A stretch of DNA of 64,000 nt from Sipunculus nudus (GCA_026874595.1 CM049322.1:20649400-20713399), one strand, 5' to 3'. Numbered from the stretch's first letter, positions 36,985 to 48,587 are shown. Numbers and translations are program-made. Notes: generated by a model not told the origin, from the sequence alone.

Positions 36985-37370
36985 TTGCAGTACTAAGGCT
37001 CTCACTAGCCGTGACAACCCGACTCAGTAGGCAATTTTAATTGGGCTGGTCAGCCTACTTGAGCCGTGATACACGCAATATCGAGGGATGCATCGCAGTG
37101 GTCTTCCATCATGTTGCATTCATATTGTGGTGAACAGCCCATTATCCTAACATTAGTCTACGAATGATGAATTAACACAAGAGAATGCATGTGAACTCGC
37201 ATCCCAAACTGAAACCCCGTCTCTTTGATAACGAGTCATTTCCTGTATCGCGTACAAGTTGGCTTCGTCCAGTAAACCGTGCGAGCCATGCCTGTATACA
37301 TGCGGTCAGAAATTCATCAAACATGCGGAGGGGTTAACCAATATGCTGAGTTAAAACGGAACTTTTCTTG
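36985..37370 (-). repeat. Interspersed repeat C, copy 2 (inverted)
   Basis: Reverse complement matches 11195-11575 with clear divergence: CCATGCCTGTATACATGCGG, GAATGCATGTGAACTCG and ATATTGTGGTGAACAGCCCA are recognisable blocks. Confidence 0.6.
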
Positions 37371-37894
37371 CACATGTTTGTTGTTGTTAGAAAGTACACT
37401 AAAAAATGCTGACGATCTGATGAAAATATTTGCATCCTCATGGGGCCTTATAATGCGTTCATTAAACCTAGATGTAAAGGTAAAAGATGGCAGCCAGTAA
37501 TCTGGACGTAATGTCAGAGGGCCGATATGGCGCTAGGCTCTCACCAACTGATCCCTGGAAATAGCAATCCTGCTCTTTGTACTGAAACAGTACCGCTAGC
37601 ATAGTCGCATGTACATTGTACATGATGCAGACAGCGATTGTGTTAGAACGTATTGTTGTACGAAGCACAAACGATTATGCCTGGAATTTAGAGAAAATAA
37701 AATGAAACAGTAAAAACAGCTCCAAGTGTTACTTTATTATTTGATGGTGCATATCAAACGAAACCAATTGTACATGAGAAAGCACGCTGCATATCTTACG
37801 TATTGCGTGATATTAAAAGAAAAGTAATTGTTTAACAGGCAGTTGCTACAACCCAATAGACATGTGTGAAGGCAGTAAAGCATGTGAAAAGAGG

Positions 37895-38180
37895 TACATG
37901 GATCCGCAAAAATCAGGCCGTTTTTGCCGGAGTTGGTTTGTCGGTTTGTCTGTTAGCAACATTACACAAAAAGTTATTTACGGATTTGGATGACATTTTC
38001 AGGAGGGCTCGGCAACGATACAAGGACCAATTGATTAAATTATTGGGGTCATCCGGATCAGCATCTGGATCCAGGAATTTTTAAAATTAAAAATGCTGCA
38101 TTTCTGGCAATGCCATGCATATATAGGGGCAATTGGCTGCCATTGCGGAGGTCTGCGCCCTCTGAGTGCTTTTCTAGTTT
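37895..38180 (+). repeat. Dispersed repeat, GGTTTGTCGGTTTGTCTGTTAGC type
   Basis: Blocks in order: TTGGTTTGTCGGTTTGTCTG, TTAGCAACATTACACAAAAA, GGGGTCATCCGGATCAGCAT, CTGGATCCAGGAATTTTTAA, then GGAGGTCTGCGCCCTCTGAG. A shorter diverged copy is at 13055-13205. Small open frames across it are not conserved between the copies. Confidence 0.6.
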
Positions 38181-38864
38181 TATATGAAATGCTATGTGGA
38201 AGGGTAATAAAAATGTGTTGCATTTGCAAGGAAAGGCTGAGCGTATGTATAGATGTATATATGCGAAGTAAGTACACATTATGGAGTAAGTTAAGGTTAA
38301 GTTGTTCATTTTTATGGATCCATGATAAGAGCCCGTGACAAAAATAGTGTCACGTATTACATATTAACAGCTCTGGGCATTGGTTTTGACCTCTCAGTGA
38401 CCCACAGGATCAGGTCATTTAAAAAATAAATAATGATGACTCATATAAAATGACCATCACTTGTTTCTTCATTGAAAAAATAATATTTTAAGTGTTATAA
38501 ATGTCGAATTCCTACATTTATTGATAATTAACCAACAAGTGCTCTGTATTTAAGACAGACTTTTCATTGTTCACGGCATATGATATAAATGGCGATCATG
38601 GCGGCATTGTTTAACATTTAAGAAATTGCCTCTTGCGCTATTCTGCATATGATAAACATGCACAAAACACCCACGTTTATGTAATTTGCCTTGAATCAAT
38701 TCTTATCATACACACTTAAACAGACTACATTGTTCTCTTCACTAAATGTATACCTACGCCGCTGGTGTATTTAGAAGCCCCGGGGCATTGTGGGGTCAGA
38801 TGTTGATGTTGACCAACAATCACTTACATCAGAGTAGTACTCTTATGAGTCCGAGTCTGCGCCG

Positions 38865-39055
38865 TGTGGTGCCGGATCCAGACGAATTATTCATCGGCCC
38901 ATTCCCGAAATGCGCTAAAAATTTCACGAGATTCCATGCATGATTGCTTGCGTTGTGTTGGGAACAAACATACAAAAACAAACAAACACACACAAACACA
39001 CACACGAACAGGGATGAACTCATACCCTCCTGGCGGAAGAAAAAAATTAAAGCAA
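38865..39055 (+). repeat. SINE-like repeat D, copy 2
   Basis: CATCGGCCCATTCCCGAAAT, TTCACGAGATTCCATGCATG, an ACACAAAC tract and ATACCCTCCTGGCGGAAG. Same order as the copies at 26190 and 39535. Confidence 0.65.
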
Positions 39056-39534
39056 TGCTGGACATTTATATCATTGTACAGCGCACCATAAAGTTTGTTT
39101 CACTCCCGTGCGTTGGCCCTATACTTGAAAATTTGCGCCAACAAACCAAATATGACACAGTATTTTCCGCGACCTCTGTAAAATAGTCTACGTGCATCAG
39201 AGTGCTTTGCTCATAATACTTGAGTCGATCATATATGGTTGCTGCACTTTGTGAAGGCATTATCTGGGACGAAGACAATGAAAGTCGTGTTATATACTAG
39301 GAAGTGCTCAAGAATAATTCTCAAGAATGCTGTCTTCCACCAAGTGGAGGGTACTCAGTTTGGGTATACACCGCAAACCGTGTTTTCATTCACTAATTTG
39401 CCCATTATTCTCAGGTTTATTGGTTCATATGTTCCCTAGCAATGCTTGCATTCATTTATTCCGCCCATATTCCCTTTTTCGATTGGCATATGTGACTGCA
39501 CACTTGTGAATATTCCTAGAAGTCCTACTGAGAT

Positions 39535-39690
39535 TCGAATCCTTGGCCCATATCCGAGGTGCCCTGAAAATTTAATGAGATTCCGTTCATGAATGCGTGA
39601 GTTACGTTGTGAGCAAACACACAAAAACTATCAAACACATACACACGAACGAATGTGAATGTATACCCTCCTGGCGGAGGCAAATAACAG
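39535..39690 (+). repeat. SINE-like repeat D, copy 3
   Basis: GAGATTCGAATCC (39532-39544) resembles a tRNA B box. It is followed by TTGGCCCATATCCGAGG, TGAGATTCCGTTCATGAATG, an ACAC/AAAC tract and TATACCCTCCTGGCGGAGGC, which can fold into a short CCTCC/GGAGG hairpin. Confidence 0.65.
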
Positions 39691-40224
39691 ATAATGTGTG
39701 GCACACAACCTAAAATGGAAACTCTTTCTTTGAGTAGTCTTGATTTTAAACCTTTATACATCGGGCTTAATTAACATAATGATATTCATACATTGAATGA
39801 CACAAGGGGAAAGTTTGCACTTTAAGACCAAACTTTTGTCTTTTAAATACAGCTTTGTATTAAATATTTCTATATTTGATATAACTCTCATATATATCGC
39901 CATCTATCGACATATAAAGAAACATATGTCCTGTTTGCTGTGAAACCGACATGTCTTTTTCCGCATGAATGTAATGCTATTTTACACATTTATAAATACA
40001 AAACAACAATAACAGTGAAGAGATTAAATTCAGTCATCTTCTGTTTTGTTTGATATGATTTAAGCTGCGGTCTTTGAACTGGTACCTCCAGTGTAACGTG
40101 TGCTCGGAGTCCAAAGATGCTGAAAAATATTGTCATCTACAGGCACCAGGTGGCGCTACATGGGAACTTGCTCCGGGCAACTGATGAATTAATTTATGTA
40201 TCAGCGGCGTAGGAAACGTGTGTT

Positions 40225-40238
<14 letters not shown>

Positions 40239-40255
<17 letters not shown>

Positions 40256-40286
40256 GCTAATATACCATTAGCCCCCCCCCCCCCCC
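40239..40286 (+). repeat. G-run/C-run palindrome
   Basis: (G)18 then CTAAT, spacer ATACC, then ATTAG and (C)15: near-perfect arms of about 20 bp. A GT repeat precedes it. Upstream CAGCGGCGTAGGAAA resembles an hAT-type terminus, but no mate was found. Confidence 0.75.
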
Positions 40287-40539
40287 AAGTTGTTCATGTA
40301 CGCAAACTTAATTGAATGTTTTGGGGGATAGCCTGACTTCATCAGAATGGCGTAAATAGTTTTCTTTAAATCAGCTCTTTAAATCAGTAATAATTTCACT
40401 CGAGTCCCCTTAGAATAACAAGTAGCTTTGCATGATAAAAACGTAATAACCAATCTAAAATGACTGCACTGATGTCAATGCTTTATAAATTATATTGGTC
40501 CACCATTGGGTCTCCTATATTTGTTTTTCGCCGCCTATG

Positions 40540-40594
<55 letters not shown>
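40540..40594 (+). repeat. (TA)n microsatellite
   Basis: About 27 TA units. Confidence 0.95.
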
Positions 40595-40595
<1 letters not shown>

Positions 40596-41337
40596 TGATA
40601 GGGAACCTAATAACAACAGATCGCGTAATTGTAATTAGCACAAATTTGTTACAGAGATAAAAAAAAAATCAGATTTTTAACACTAGACAGCGTAGAATTT
40701 CTAGGGGAATGAGTATATAAGTCAGTGTTTTTTTTTGGTAAACAATTAATATAATTGATTCTTAGAACAATCCTTACATTACAATACATTAAATCAATAC
40801 AATTACACAGTATAACAATACAAGGTACAGTACAAGAGTGTCCGGATCCTAGGCTTTGATCTCTGGATACCACCACTGTCACAGCTCAAAAAGAGTCCGT
40901 TAACACCAGTAATCTACGTAAATAGTAATAATCCAAAGGCAAACTGGAGACAGTTCATATTAAATCTGTATTAAGTCCGTTAAATATCTGACACCAATGC
41001 AATTATCGGTAAGGTCCCAAAACTGACGAGAAGGTAACACTCTTAGTGCTCGCTGGTATTTTCCTTTCTGCCGGCTCCCAACATACTCCCTTATTTATAG
41101 CTTCTTACCCGAAAATTCTATAAATGGAAAATTCCCAAAGAACAATACACACGCACATGAACAGACCTGAAACATATAGAACAAAGAACACTGTGCCTCT
41201 ACGCTTCAGACCCCACATGCGAGTCAGCGCCCATTAGCGAGGTTCCCATAGCAACAAATTATGCCTGCGCTACACGAATCAGAATGTCAACAGACACATG
41301 TAACACTCCTGCGCGCAATAAAACATACACCTGATAC

Positions 41338-41353
41338 AATGTATGTATGTATG

Positions 41354-41404
<51 letters not shown>
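41338..41404 (+). repeat. (GTAT)n then (AT)n microsatellite
   Basis: About five GTAT units run into about 23 AT units. Confidence 0.95.
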
Positions 41405-41407
<3 letters not shown>

Positions 41408-42207
41408 CTCAATGGATGCGGTCAGTGTGACCTTTCTTTGAGAAATGATGTTAATTCCATCAATTTGCAAGGAAAATCCATTCTATTGCCTCACGTGAAA
41501 ACAACCAGGACTACATTTCTTGATTGTAGTTAGTAATATATAGGTCAGTATTGTGTAATATTTATCTATGAAGTAAGGTAATTAAATGTAATGCAATTCA
41601 TTTCAGTGAAAATGGTTGGAAATAAACTTGTATGCTTAATATTTAAACTGATAACCTTATAGAGGTCGGCTTTGGGATATAACAATCTTTTTGCTCAGTG
41701 TGTAAAATCAGGCCAATTTTCAGGAAATTAATCGTTCATGATAATATTTATTTGTGATTATTACTTAAACTTCATGTAAGTCTAAAAATGGTATATCCTT
41801 TGCCTCTCAATTGACCTACGTATATATTTGTTTCCTGCCTCATTGGTATAACCATGTACGCCTATGTGCATAGATTTGAGTCAAATTAAAAACCCAATAA
41901 CGGATCTACAGTTTTATAAAGGTTTGTAGAAGAATATACAAGGTTATATGAATATTATCAATTTGGCACATGATTTTGTAAATATTCAATATTTGGTAAT
42001 TTTTTTTGTGTGGTGCAGCATGTGATAAAAAGTAGGAAACTGGTCACAATACTGCCCAGAAAATGCATATTTTGTGAATTAATTTTTTAAAAATTTTCCA
42101 AACCGTGTAAAGGGAATACCCCCCCCCCCCAACACACACGCACCCCCTTTCAGGCGCTAACACGCCCTCAAACGCACTACACTTGTAGAATGCTTCCCCA
42201 TTAAAAA

Positions 42208-42227
42208 AAAAAACTCGAAATCCTATG

Positions 42228-42284
<57 letters not shown>

Positions 42285-42351
42285 GTAGAACGCCTGCTTA
42301 CGGCCACTCCTCAATAACGGTCAATACGTCTTTAAAAAACTCGAAATCCTA

Positions 42352-42406
<55 letters not shown>

Positions 42407-42455
42407 CAGTAGAACGCCTGCTTACGGCCACTCCTCAATAACGGTCAATACGTCT
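42208..42455 (+). repeat. 126-bp tandem duplication with two (TA)n tracts and duplicated transposon end
   Basis: AAACTCGAAATCCTATGA starts at 42211 and again at 42337. Each copy runs through a (TA)n tract and then CAGTAGAACGCCTGCTTACG with the following GGCCACTCCTCAATAACGGT. The second copy continues into the Tigger-like element. Confidence 0.85.
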
Positions 42456-43875
42456 TACACGGTCAGATTTTCCGGTCCCGAATTTCCGACCGTTATATTT
42501 CACAATCATTTTATTGCCAATTATGGTCACTCCTCCATTCCGTATATACGGCCAGGTTTTTCGGTCCGCAGGCCGGGAAACGCCTCAATTACGGTCAGGG
42601 GCAGTGACTCCGTGACATGGGCTCAACAAATCGAGCGGGCACTTCAGACCTCAATATCATTACACAAGTGTCTGCTCTCACATATTCCAGTCTGTTAATG
42701 AGTACCTGGATAAAGGTAACCACTCAACCGAGACTGAGTTGTTTGACACGTAGCCAGCGTCGTACTACCTCACTCAGCCTCATTAGTATGCACAATAGTA
42801 AGGCATGTGTTACCACCAGTATGTTTGGGAATCAGTCGTGCGAGCCGGATCTTAATCAGGGTGTTTGTCATTTAATTAACGACTGTCAACCAGAGGGTCC
42901 CGATGATTATGTCATCAGAAAAACGTTAGGCAAACCGTCGATCTTTAAACTTTCTTTAATGTCATTGTGAACACGTACACGTTCTAGATCCTGTCAGTAT
43001 ATAGGAGCTGCCGTTAAAGATATCAAGGAAAGCACAGTAACAGCATGCATAAAGAAATTAAGCTTTTCTGTTGAAAATGACAATAAAGATGATGAAGATG
43101 ACATCCTAACTCATCGCTAGAGCATCCCATCAGCTGAACACCAAGGACACCATGTCCGATGAAGAATTCGTCAACTTAGACCAGAATGCCCCGGCTGTGG
43201 ATGAACTGAGTGATAACTGGGAAAGAGACTTGGTCAGTGAAGCCATGGAACCAACGACAAGGATTCTGACAGTGAAACAGGACAGTCTGAGTCAGGGAAT
43301 GCACCATCAAAACATATCAGAGGCACTGAAATGGGCACGGTAACTCAAACTGCTTTCAACGAAGAAAGGACTGAATGGCAGCTACACAACAGCCGTGAAT
43401 TTGGAACTTTTCTACCAAGATGAAAGTGTGGACTCCAAAGTGAGTAACAAACATTATTCCAAGACTGCTTTCTTTAACCAGAAGTAAAGAGTGTATTCTG
43501 TGAATGTTCACACAATTCTGCTGATACTTCCGTGCTATCAGTATGCTTTGATGGATACAAAGAGCTTCTCAACAATTGTACAAATAGGCCTATTATGGAT
43601 ATACAATCTGTTTGTAATTTAATAACAAACACTGTATTGGTATATATTGTTGGTAGTTGTTATAAATAGGGTTGACGTGATTGTAAACATTTCATATTTT
43701 TTTATATTAAAAACAGTAATTATACTAATACTCTGTATATACGTTTATGTTGTTGATTGTAATAAAGATATAAACTTGGTTTCGTGTTACATTTTAACCC
43801 CCCTATCCTGGTTAAGTCCAATATAACGGCCACTCCTGTATTAAGGTCACTTTCATCCAGTCCCGATGGAGACCG
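42407..43875 (+). mobile_element. Second Tigger-like DNA transposon remnant
   Basis: Starts CAGTAGAACGCCTGCTTACG directly after TA. Subterminal phrases recur inside (CACTCCTCAATAACGGTCA; AATTACGGTCAGG; AATATAACGGCCACTCCTG). The 3' terminus is lost: sequence ends at GATGGAGACCG where a (TA)n tract begins. Plus-strand coding pieces resemble the acidic C-terminal tail of Tigger transposases. Confidence 0.6.
43152..43489 (+). pseudogene. Tigger-like transposase C-terminal tail, one in-frame stop
   Basis: The frame reads FVNLDQNAPAVDELSDNWER through ISEALKWAR, a TAA at about 43341-43343, then LKLLSTKKGLNGSYTTAVNL and a stop. The ELSD..E and (S)EALKWAR..K..L..K features fit the end of CENP-B-like transposases. 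The open frame just before it (42617-42970) is not recognisable; it may be a degraded part of the same gene. Confidence 0.45.
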
Positions 43876-43902
43876 TATATATATATATGTATGTTGATAT
43901 AT

Positions 43903-43949
<47 letters not shown>
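43874..43949 (+). repeat. Imperfect (TA)n microsatellite
   Basis: TA tract with GT and AAAT interruptions. It appears to have replaced the 3' end of the adjacent transposon. Confidence 0.9.
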
Positions 43950-43950
<1 letters not shown>

Positions 43951-44204
43951 TGCATCCACCGTCATCTTTCAAATTCCTAAATATTAATTTGTCTCCCCCC
44001 CCCACACATTTGATCTGCTTCCTTCGCCTCTGTGTATATTGAAAGGAACTGCTTCGTAGATTTTGTTTATTAAAAAAGGTACATTGGAAGAGATTTTTTC
44101 TAAAATAAATCTTACATATAGTTTTAATGTGAATGACATTTGACAAATAAGGTGTTAAATCTTTTTTGGACATTTTACAAAAAAATGAATGCAATTTGTT
44201 AAAG

Positions 44205-44965
44205 GTGTCCATGCAGCTACCATTTGAAAAAGAAATTTATTCGATTTCTGGCTTCCTCAGCATACATATTAATGATCTAAGTGAAATTTTGGTTGTGAAA
44301 AGTTCGTTCTTATAAGCCCTTTGTGTAGGATGTTTGAACTTGTTTATCAACAACATGTTTTTTGACACAGCAATGTTGACAAACGGGAAAAACATGTAGC
44401 CAAAAGTTGTAGGTTGCTTATATGCTGGGTAGATAGGTCACTTGTTGCAAAACGTCATTTGCAAAACTCTGGCACATGTGACTTGCTGCCAGATGCCCTT
44501 GTTGAATGTGTTTTGATTATTTTCGCAGCCCCCACATGTTATAATCACATTGATATGAACAAGCTGCCTGTGTGCGTGATATCCACATTCTCTGTCCTAT
44601 TTTTATAAAAAGCTCAAAGGGATTAGGGAAAAAAATAAAAAGGTATGGTTCTCAGGCACTTTTTTCCTGAAATCAGTGCGGGCGGGTGTTTTTTTTTTAA
44701 ATATTTTTTTTTACTTGTTTTTGTATGTTTCGATAAAAATGTCATATGCTCAGGGAGAAGCATGTAAATAACAAATTTGTTTGCTACACAGGTAAATGCA
44801 CTAAATAAATTGTATAATTTATCTTCCTGAAAGATAAAAATCAAAATAAAAGTTTTTGATGGAAGGGGGGGGGGAGGTTAAATTTGACCCGGGCGGTGTC
44901 TTGAAACCATACCTTTTTTAATTATTTGGCCTTACCTTTAGTTTATAAAGGTCAAATGCGTGATT
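44205..44965 (-). repeat. Interspersed repeat B, copy 2 (inverted)
   Basis: Inverted, diverged match to 5540-6030: GCTTCCTCAG, TTTATCAACAACATGTT, GTAGGTTGCTTATATGC, CAAGCTGCCTGTGTGCGTGA and GATTGGGCCCCTTTAA all have counterparts. The block 44640-44900 looks like an insertion, absent from copy 1. Confidence 0.6.
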
Positions 44966-45589
44966 GGGCCCCTTTAATATTTCAATTCGATTGGCATTGT
45001 TTATGTTAAAGATACATTCCAACAGTATTAAAACACTGCTTATAAAACCACAGGAGGACTTTTCCTGGTTGGACTAATAAAACATTTGTTTGTAAAGGGA
45101 GTGGGGAACACATTGGGCGTGTATTCTTGTGAGCTTTATATGTATATCAAATTGTTTTGAAATTCACGTAAAAATATAATGTAAACTATGCTGTTTCTTT
45201 ATAGTTATGTTTCAGGACAGTAATACATTGTCATTTTGTTTGTACACCTTATATTGACCAGGTATGGTGACCTGACTGCACATATACTTGCGATGTAGGT
45301 TCGACAACAATGATACCCTACAAGAAAATCTAGTGACATCAATATTTGATCCCTCTTTTCACTTTTATGACCTTCAGGTTTCCCTGTCAACCCAGGGCTT
45401 AATATTCCTTACACTCAGCTGTAATTGGAAAACAGTATTTGCTGTGCCTAAGGAGTAAGTGTTATTTTTTACCCCACATGCAATGATTCAACAAATAATG
45501 TACCCCCAGAGCGCATCATATGTGGTACGATGACTGTTACACATTTCAGGAAGCTCCATGGGGGGCCTTGCCGTAGATCAGGAAACTTG

Positions 45590-45616
45590 TAAAAAAAAAA
45601 AAAAAAAAAAAAAAAT
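45590..45616 (+). repeat. Poly(A) tract
   Basis: About 27 A following GGAAACTTGT. It could be the tail of a plus-strand retroposed sequence, but nothing recognisable lies upstream. Confidence 0.7.
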
Positions 45617-45829
45617 ACACACAGAGTTCTGATTTATGTTACACTAAATTATTTCAACAAGCTATTATTTATTTATAATATAACAATATTATTTATTTAC
45701 GAGGAGTTAAGGGTATGATTGAATTACACGAGAAGAATATGAATGGATTACAAATATTGAGGGTATGATTGGAAGGACTGACCAAAGTTCCAAACATTTC
45801 AATAGATATTCAATTTAAACAAGTACATC

Positions 45830-46110
45830 AATTCAATGGAAGGTAGCAGTCTTATATTTTCTATTAAACACTGCCATTAACACAAGTAACAGATTTGCAT
45901 ACCTACATACATATAAATCTAATTTGCCATCATCTGTGAGGATAAACATAATTACACTTCAATAAACAGTCAGTTCAAAAATTAAAACAATATAATGTTA
46001 AGTAACAGTCTTAAAATGATTAATCAATCGTGCCATAAACACATGTAACATTATTGCACACCTAAGTACACAATGAATCTATTGTGCTGTCAACAGTGAG
46101 TACTGTTTAA
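45830..46110. repeat. Two diverged ~160-bp direct repeats, possibly a LINE 3' UTR
   Basis: AGGTAGCAGTCTTAT..ACTGCCATTAACACAAGTAACAG..CATACCTACATAC..ATCTGTGAG at 45838 is echoed by AAGTAACAGTCTTAA..GTGCCATAAACACATGTAACAT..CACACCTAAGTACAC..AACAGTGAG at 45998. It lies just beyond the last ORF2 block of the minus-strand LINE. Confidence 0.55.
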
Positions 46111-46212
46111 AATACATAATTCAATCTATCATTTTCCGTCTCCTTAAAAACGAATTAAACACATATGAAGCAACTTTTGATATTTCAAATGGATTATCTA
46201 AATTAAATAATT

Positions 46213-47080
46213 TTATAAAATTTTGTTCACTTGGATAATATGCAAGTCTTGTCTAATATATTTTAACCTCAAATCGTGATATAATTTACACTCTTGCTTA
46301 AAGTGAGCTTCATCCTCAACAATATTGAATCCATAGCATAAACAATATTTACAGATCCTTTCTTCACGAGAAATGTTTTTATGGCGGCCCATTTCTATAG
46401 CTAATTCATGATTTGAACATCGAAGTTTAGCAAGTGCTGTACGGTGTTGTTTATTTGGGATACAACCAACATATTTTTCTAGAGTGAGCATAGATTAAAA
46501 AGTACCATAATAGTAGAGTTTACTGCACAATTCAATATCACCATGCCAATTTTGAATGGCCATATCTTTTATTCTCATTTCAACTTCTTTCATAAAAATA
46601 ATTCACATCTCCAATGTACTGTGCCATCCAAACATATCCAAAACCAGACTGGAACAACAATGTTCTTACTTGAGATACCCAATTTGATTTACCACTGTTA
46701 TCTAAATTCATCAACATATTGTACACCTGTTTCTGATATCTATTTTCTGGCCTATGCAAAAGTTTAATCCAATACTTAATACAACGCAATAAGCATGTTA
46801 CAAACAAAGGAAATCTGCCACATTCTCCTAATGCTGCTGCATTTGGAGTATTCTGACCTACATTTAAAATGTGTTTGCAGAATTTGTACTGTACTCTCTC
46901 TATAGTTTCTGATTTTTTAAAACCCCACAACTCACATCCATATGTTAATATTGGCACTACCATTTGATCAAACAAATAAAAGAGATGTTTTGTACTTACA
47001 TATTTACACTTTTTGCTGAACGTTTTAATCATACATACAGCTTTGCTTGTAAAACCTGCTGTTGTTGTGTTTTTGACCAC
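46213..47080 (-). pseudogene. LINE ORF2 C-terminal region, two pieces
   Basis: Piece 46580-47080 codes FDQMVVPILTYGCELWGFKK through RTLLFQSGFGYVW. Piece 46213-46491 codes ERICKYCLCYGFNIVEDEAH with CKLYHDLRLKY. The C-x2-C...H-x4-C spacing suggests a zinc-binding tail. A frame break separates them. Confidence 0.75.
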
Positions 47081-47229
47081 GACAATTTTGTGGAGAAAAT
47101 AATACCAAGATATTTGTAGTATGGAACCACTTCTAACTGTTTACCTTTTAAATACCATTTTTCTACTTTTCGTAAGGGACCACCTTTCCTAAAAACCATA
47201 ATCTTAGTTTTATCTGTATCAATTTTGAA

Positions 47230-47975
47230 CCCATAAGTAAGAGATCAATCTGTTGCTGAAGTCTACCTACAGTATCTCCACAATTAACCATATCCTCTGC
47301 AAATAACAATGTCATTAAATTTGAGAGATTTCTATTTACATATATCCCCTGACAATTGCTTCCATCTAACATGTTACAATACTCATTAATAAATAAAGAA
47401 AATAATAAAGGACTTATCATACAACCTTGCCGGGTACCTACCGAACATGCAAAATAATCTGTAGGTCCACTCTCAGTTAATATACAAGACTGCATTTTTG
47501 AATACATTGATTTTATAACACGTAATATTTTACCATTTATGCCTTGTTTTAATAAAACATGCCACAATAAATTATGTTGCACACAATCAAACGCTTTTGC
47601 AAAGTCAATATATAAACAGTAAAATCTACCTTTTCTTTTACCCAAGTATTTTTTAACTAAAGCATACAAAATAAATGCCTGGTCAATTGTAGAATATCCT
47701 CTCCTGTAACCAGCTTGTGATTCAGATAAAATACTCATTTCCTCAACAAACTGCGAAAGTCTTTTGTTCAAAACTTTAGTAAATATTTTACCAGTAACAT
47801 TTAGTAAGGATATCCCTCTATAATTACCAGGTTCATTCTGAGAACCCTTCTTGTGTAACGGAAATATTATTGCTTTACTCCATTCTTCAGGAAATGACCC
47901 CTTGTTGAAAATCTTATTAAACAAAGTATGTAATAAAGGCAAACTAATTTCTAAAAGGCCATTTTTCAAGAATCT
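47230..47975 (-). pseudogene. LINE reverse transcriptase domain (catalytic box altered)
   Basis: RT fingers and palm are continuous for about 250 codons with canonical NYRGISLL, AGYRRG and RQGC blocks. FADD is changed to FAED, replacing one catalytic Asp. The frame continues for a few codons past the palm and is then lost. Confidence 0.8.
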
Positions 47976-48212
47976 TGAAAAACGGAAGTGGCATTTGGCA
48001 TGCGCAAGGAAACCCCCTTGCATCCGGCGTTTAATCCAGAATTGATGCCGTCCTTGCACAGACCCGGCAGACCCCCAAAAAGACAAGTAAACAACATTGT
48101 TGCTTGTGTGAAAAAAATAATCCAATATGGCTGGTCTATTAATTGCAAGGGTGGGATAATAGGGGGGATTCCTTGCGCATGCCAAACGACACTTCCGTTC
48201 TTGAAAAAATGG
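47961..48212. mobile_element. ~250-bp inverted-repeat (MITE-like) insertion
   Basis: The left arm (47961-48020) contains ACGGAAGTGGCATTTGGCAT then GCGCAAGGAAACCCCC. The right arm (48160-48212) is its inverse with few changes. The left arm has a 10-bp extra segment (ATCTTGAAAA). No coding role; the minus-strand frame open across it is chance. Confidence 0.6.
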
Positions 48213-48349
48213 CGTCCAATAACAGACGTACTGGTGCAGAGTGGTAGCGGTACCTGGCGTATGTTGGAGAGACTAATGCGGATGTTACCATAAATAACAA
48301 TAATCATGTTCAAAGGTACCCTATTGTAGAGTTAAAAAACCGCTTTTAA
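48208..48349 (+). other. Unexplained short reading frame with one in-frame TAG
   Basis: From ATG 48209 the frame reads MASNNRRTGAEW, TAG, then RYLAYVGETNADVTINNNNH and on to KNRF stop. It follows directly on the inverted repeat. It could be a decayed first exon of something or chance. I do not recognise it. Confidence 0.2.
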
Positions 48350-48581
48350 CGCACCATAAACGATATTCATATGGAGTAATATGCCTGATATATTCATATT
48401 TATCTGTTATATTTATTTATGTCAAGAAAAGAAGGTAATATTAAGTATAACACATGGAAAACATTAGCTAAATTTCAGTAAGCAATAGTCAATTTGATTA
48501 TAGTAACAATTGTGACTGTATTTGGTCAGATAGTGGATCTTTGTGAAACCGAGCGATTTCTTACAAAGTGTAGCACAGGAA

Positions 48582-48587
48582 TTTATT
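48582..48587 (-). terminator. Candidate polyadenylation signal AATAAA of the caspase gene
   Basis: AATAAA on the minus strand, about 225 bp past the caspase stop codon. Another lies at 48412-48417. Position is reasonable, but AATAAA is common in AT-rich DNA. Confidence 0.3.

Larger units (their letters stand above)
46130..47975 (-). mobile_element. 5'-truncated LINE, second family
   Basis: Minus strand: RT with FPEEWSKAIIFPLHKKGS, EPGNYRGISLLNVTGKIFTK, SESQAGYRRGYSTIDQ, YIDFAKAFDCVQH and GTRQGCMISPLLFSLFIN. The catalytic box reads FAED instead of FADD. After a frameshift near 47.2 kb: LTYGCELWGFKKSETIERVQ and LGECGRFPLF. A terminal Cys motif KYCLCYGFNIVEDEAHFKQE is at about 46.3 kb. The frame open upstream of 47975 belongs to an inverted-repeat insertion, not to the LINE. 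Dead copy. Confidence 0.8.

Noticed and set aside
42617-42970. 117-codon plus-strand frame as a host gene
   Set aside because: Lies inside the Tigger-like element; composition fits degraded transposon DNA, and I recognise no domain.
47163-48185. 340-codon frame as one intact protein
   Set aside because: Its first ~75 codons come from an inverted-repeat insertion; only the rest is RT, which itself breaks before the end.
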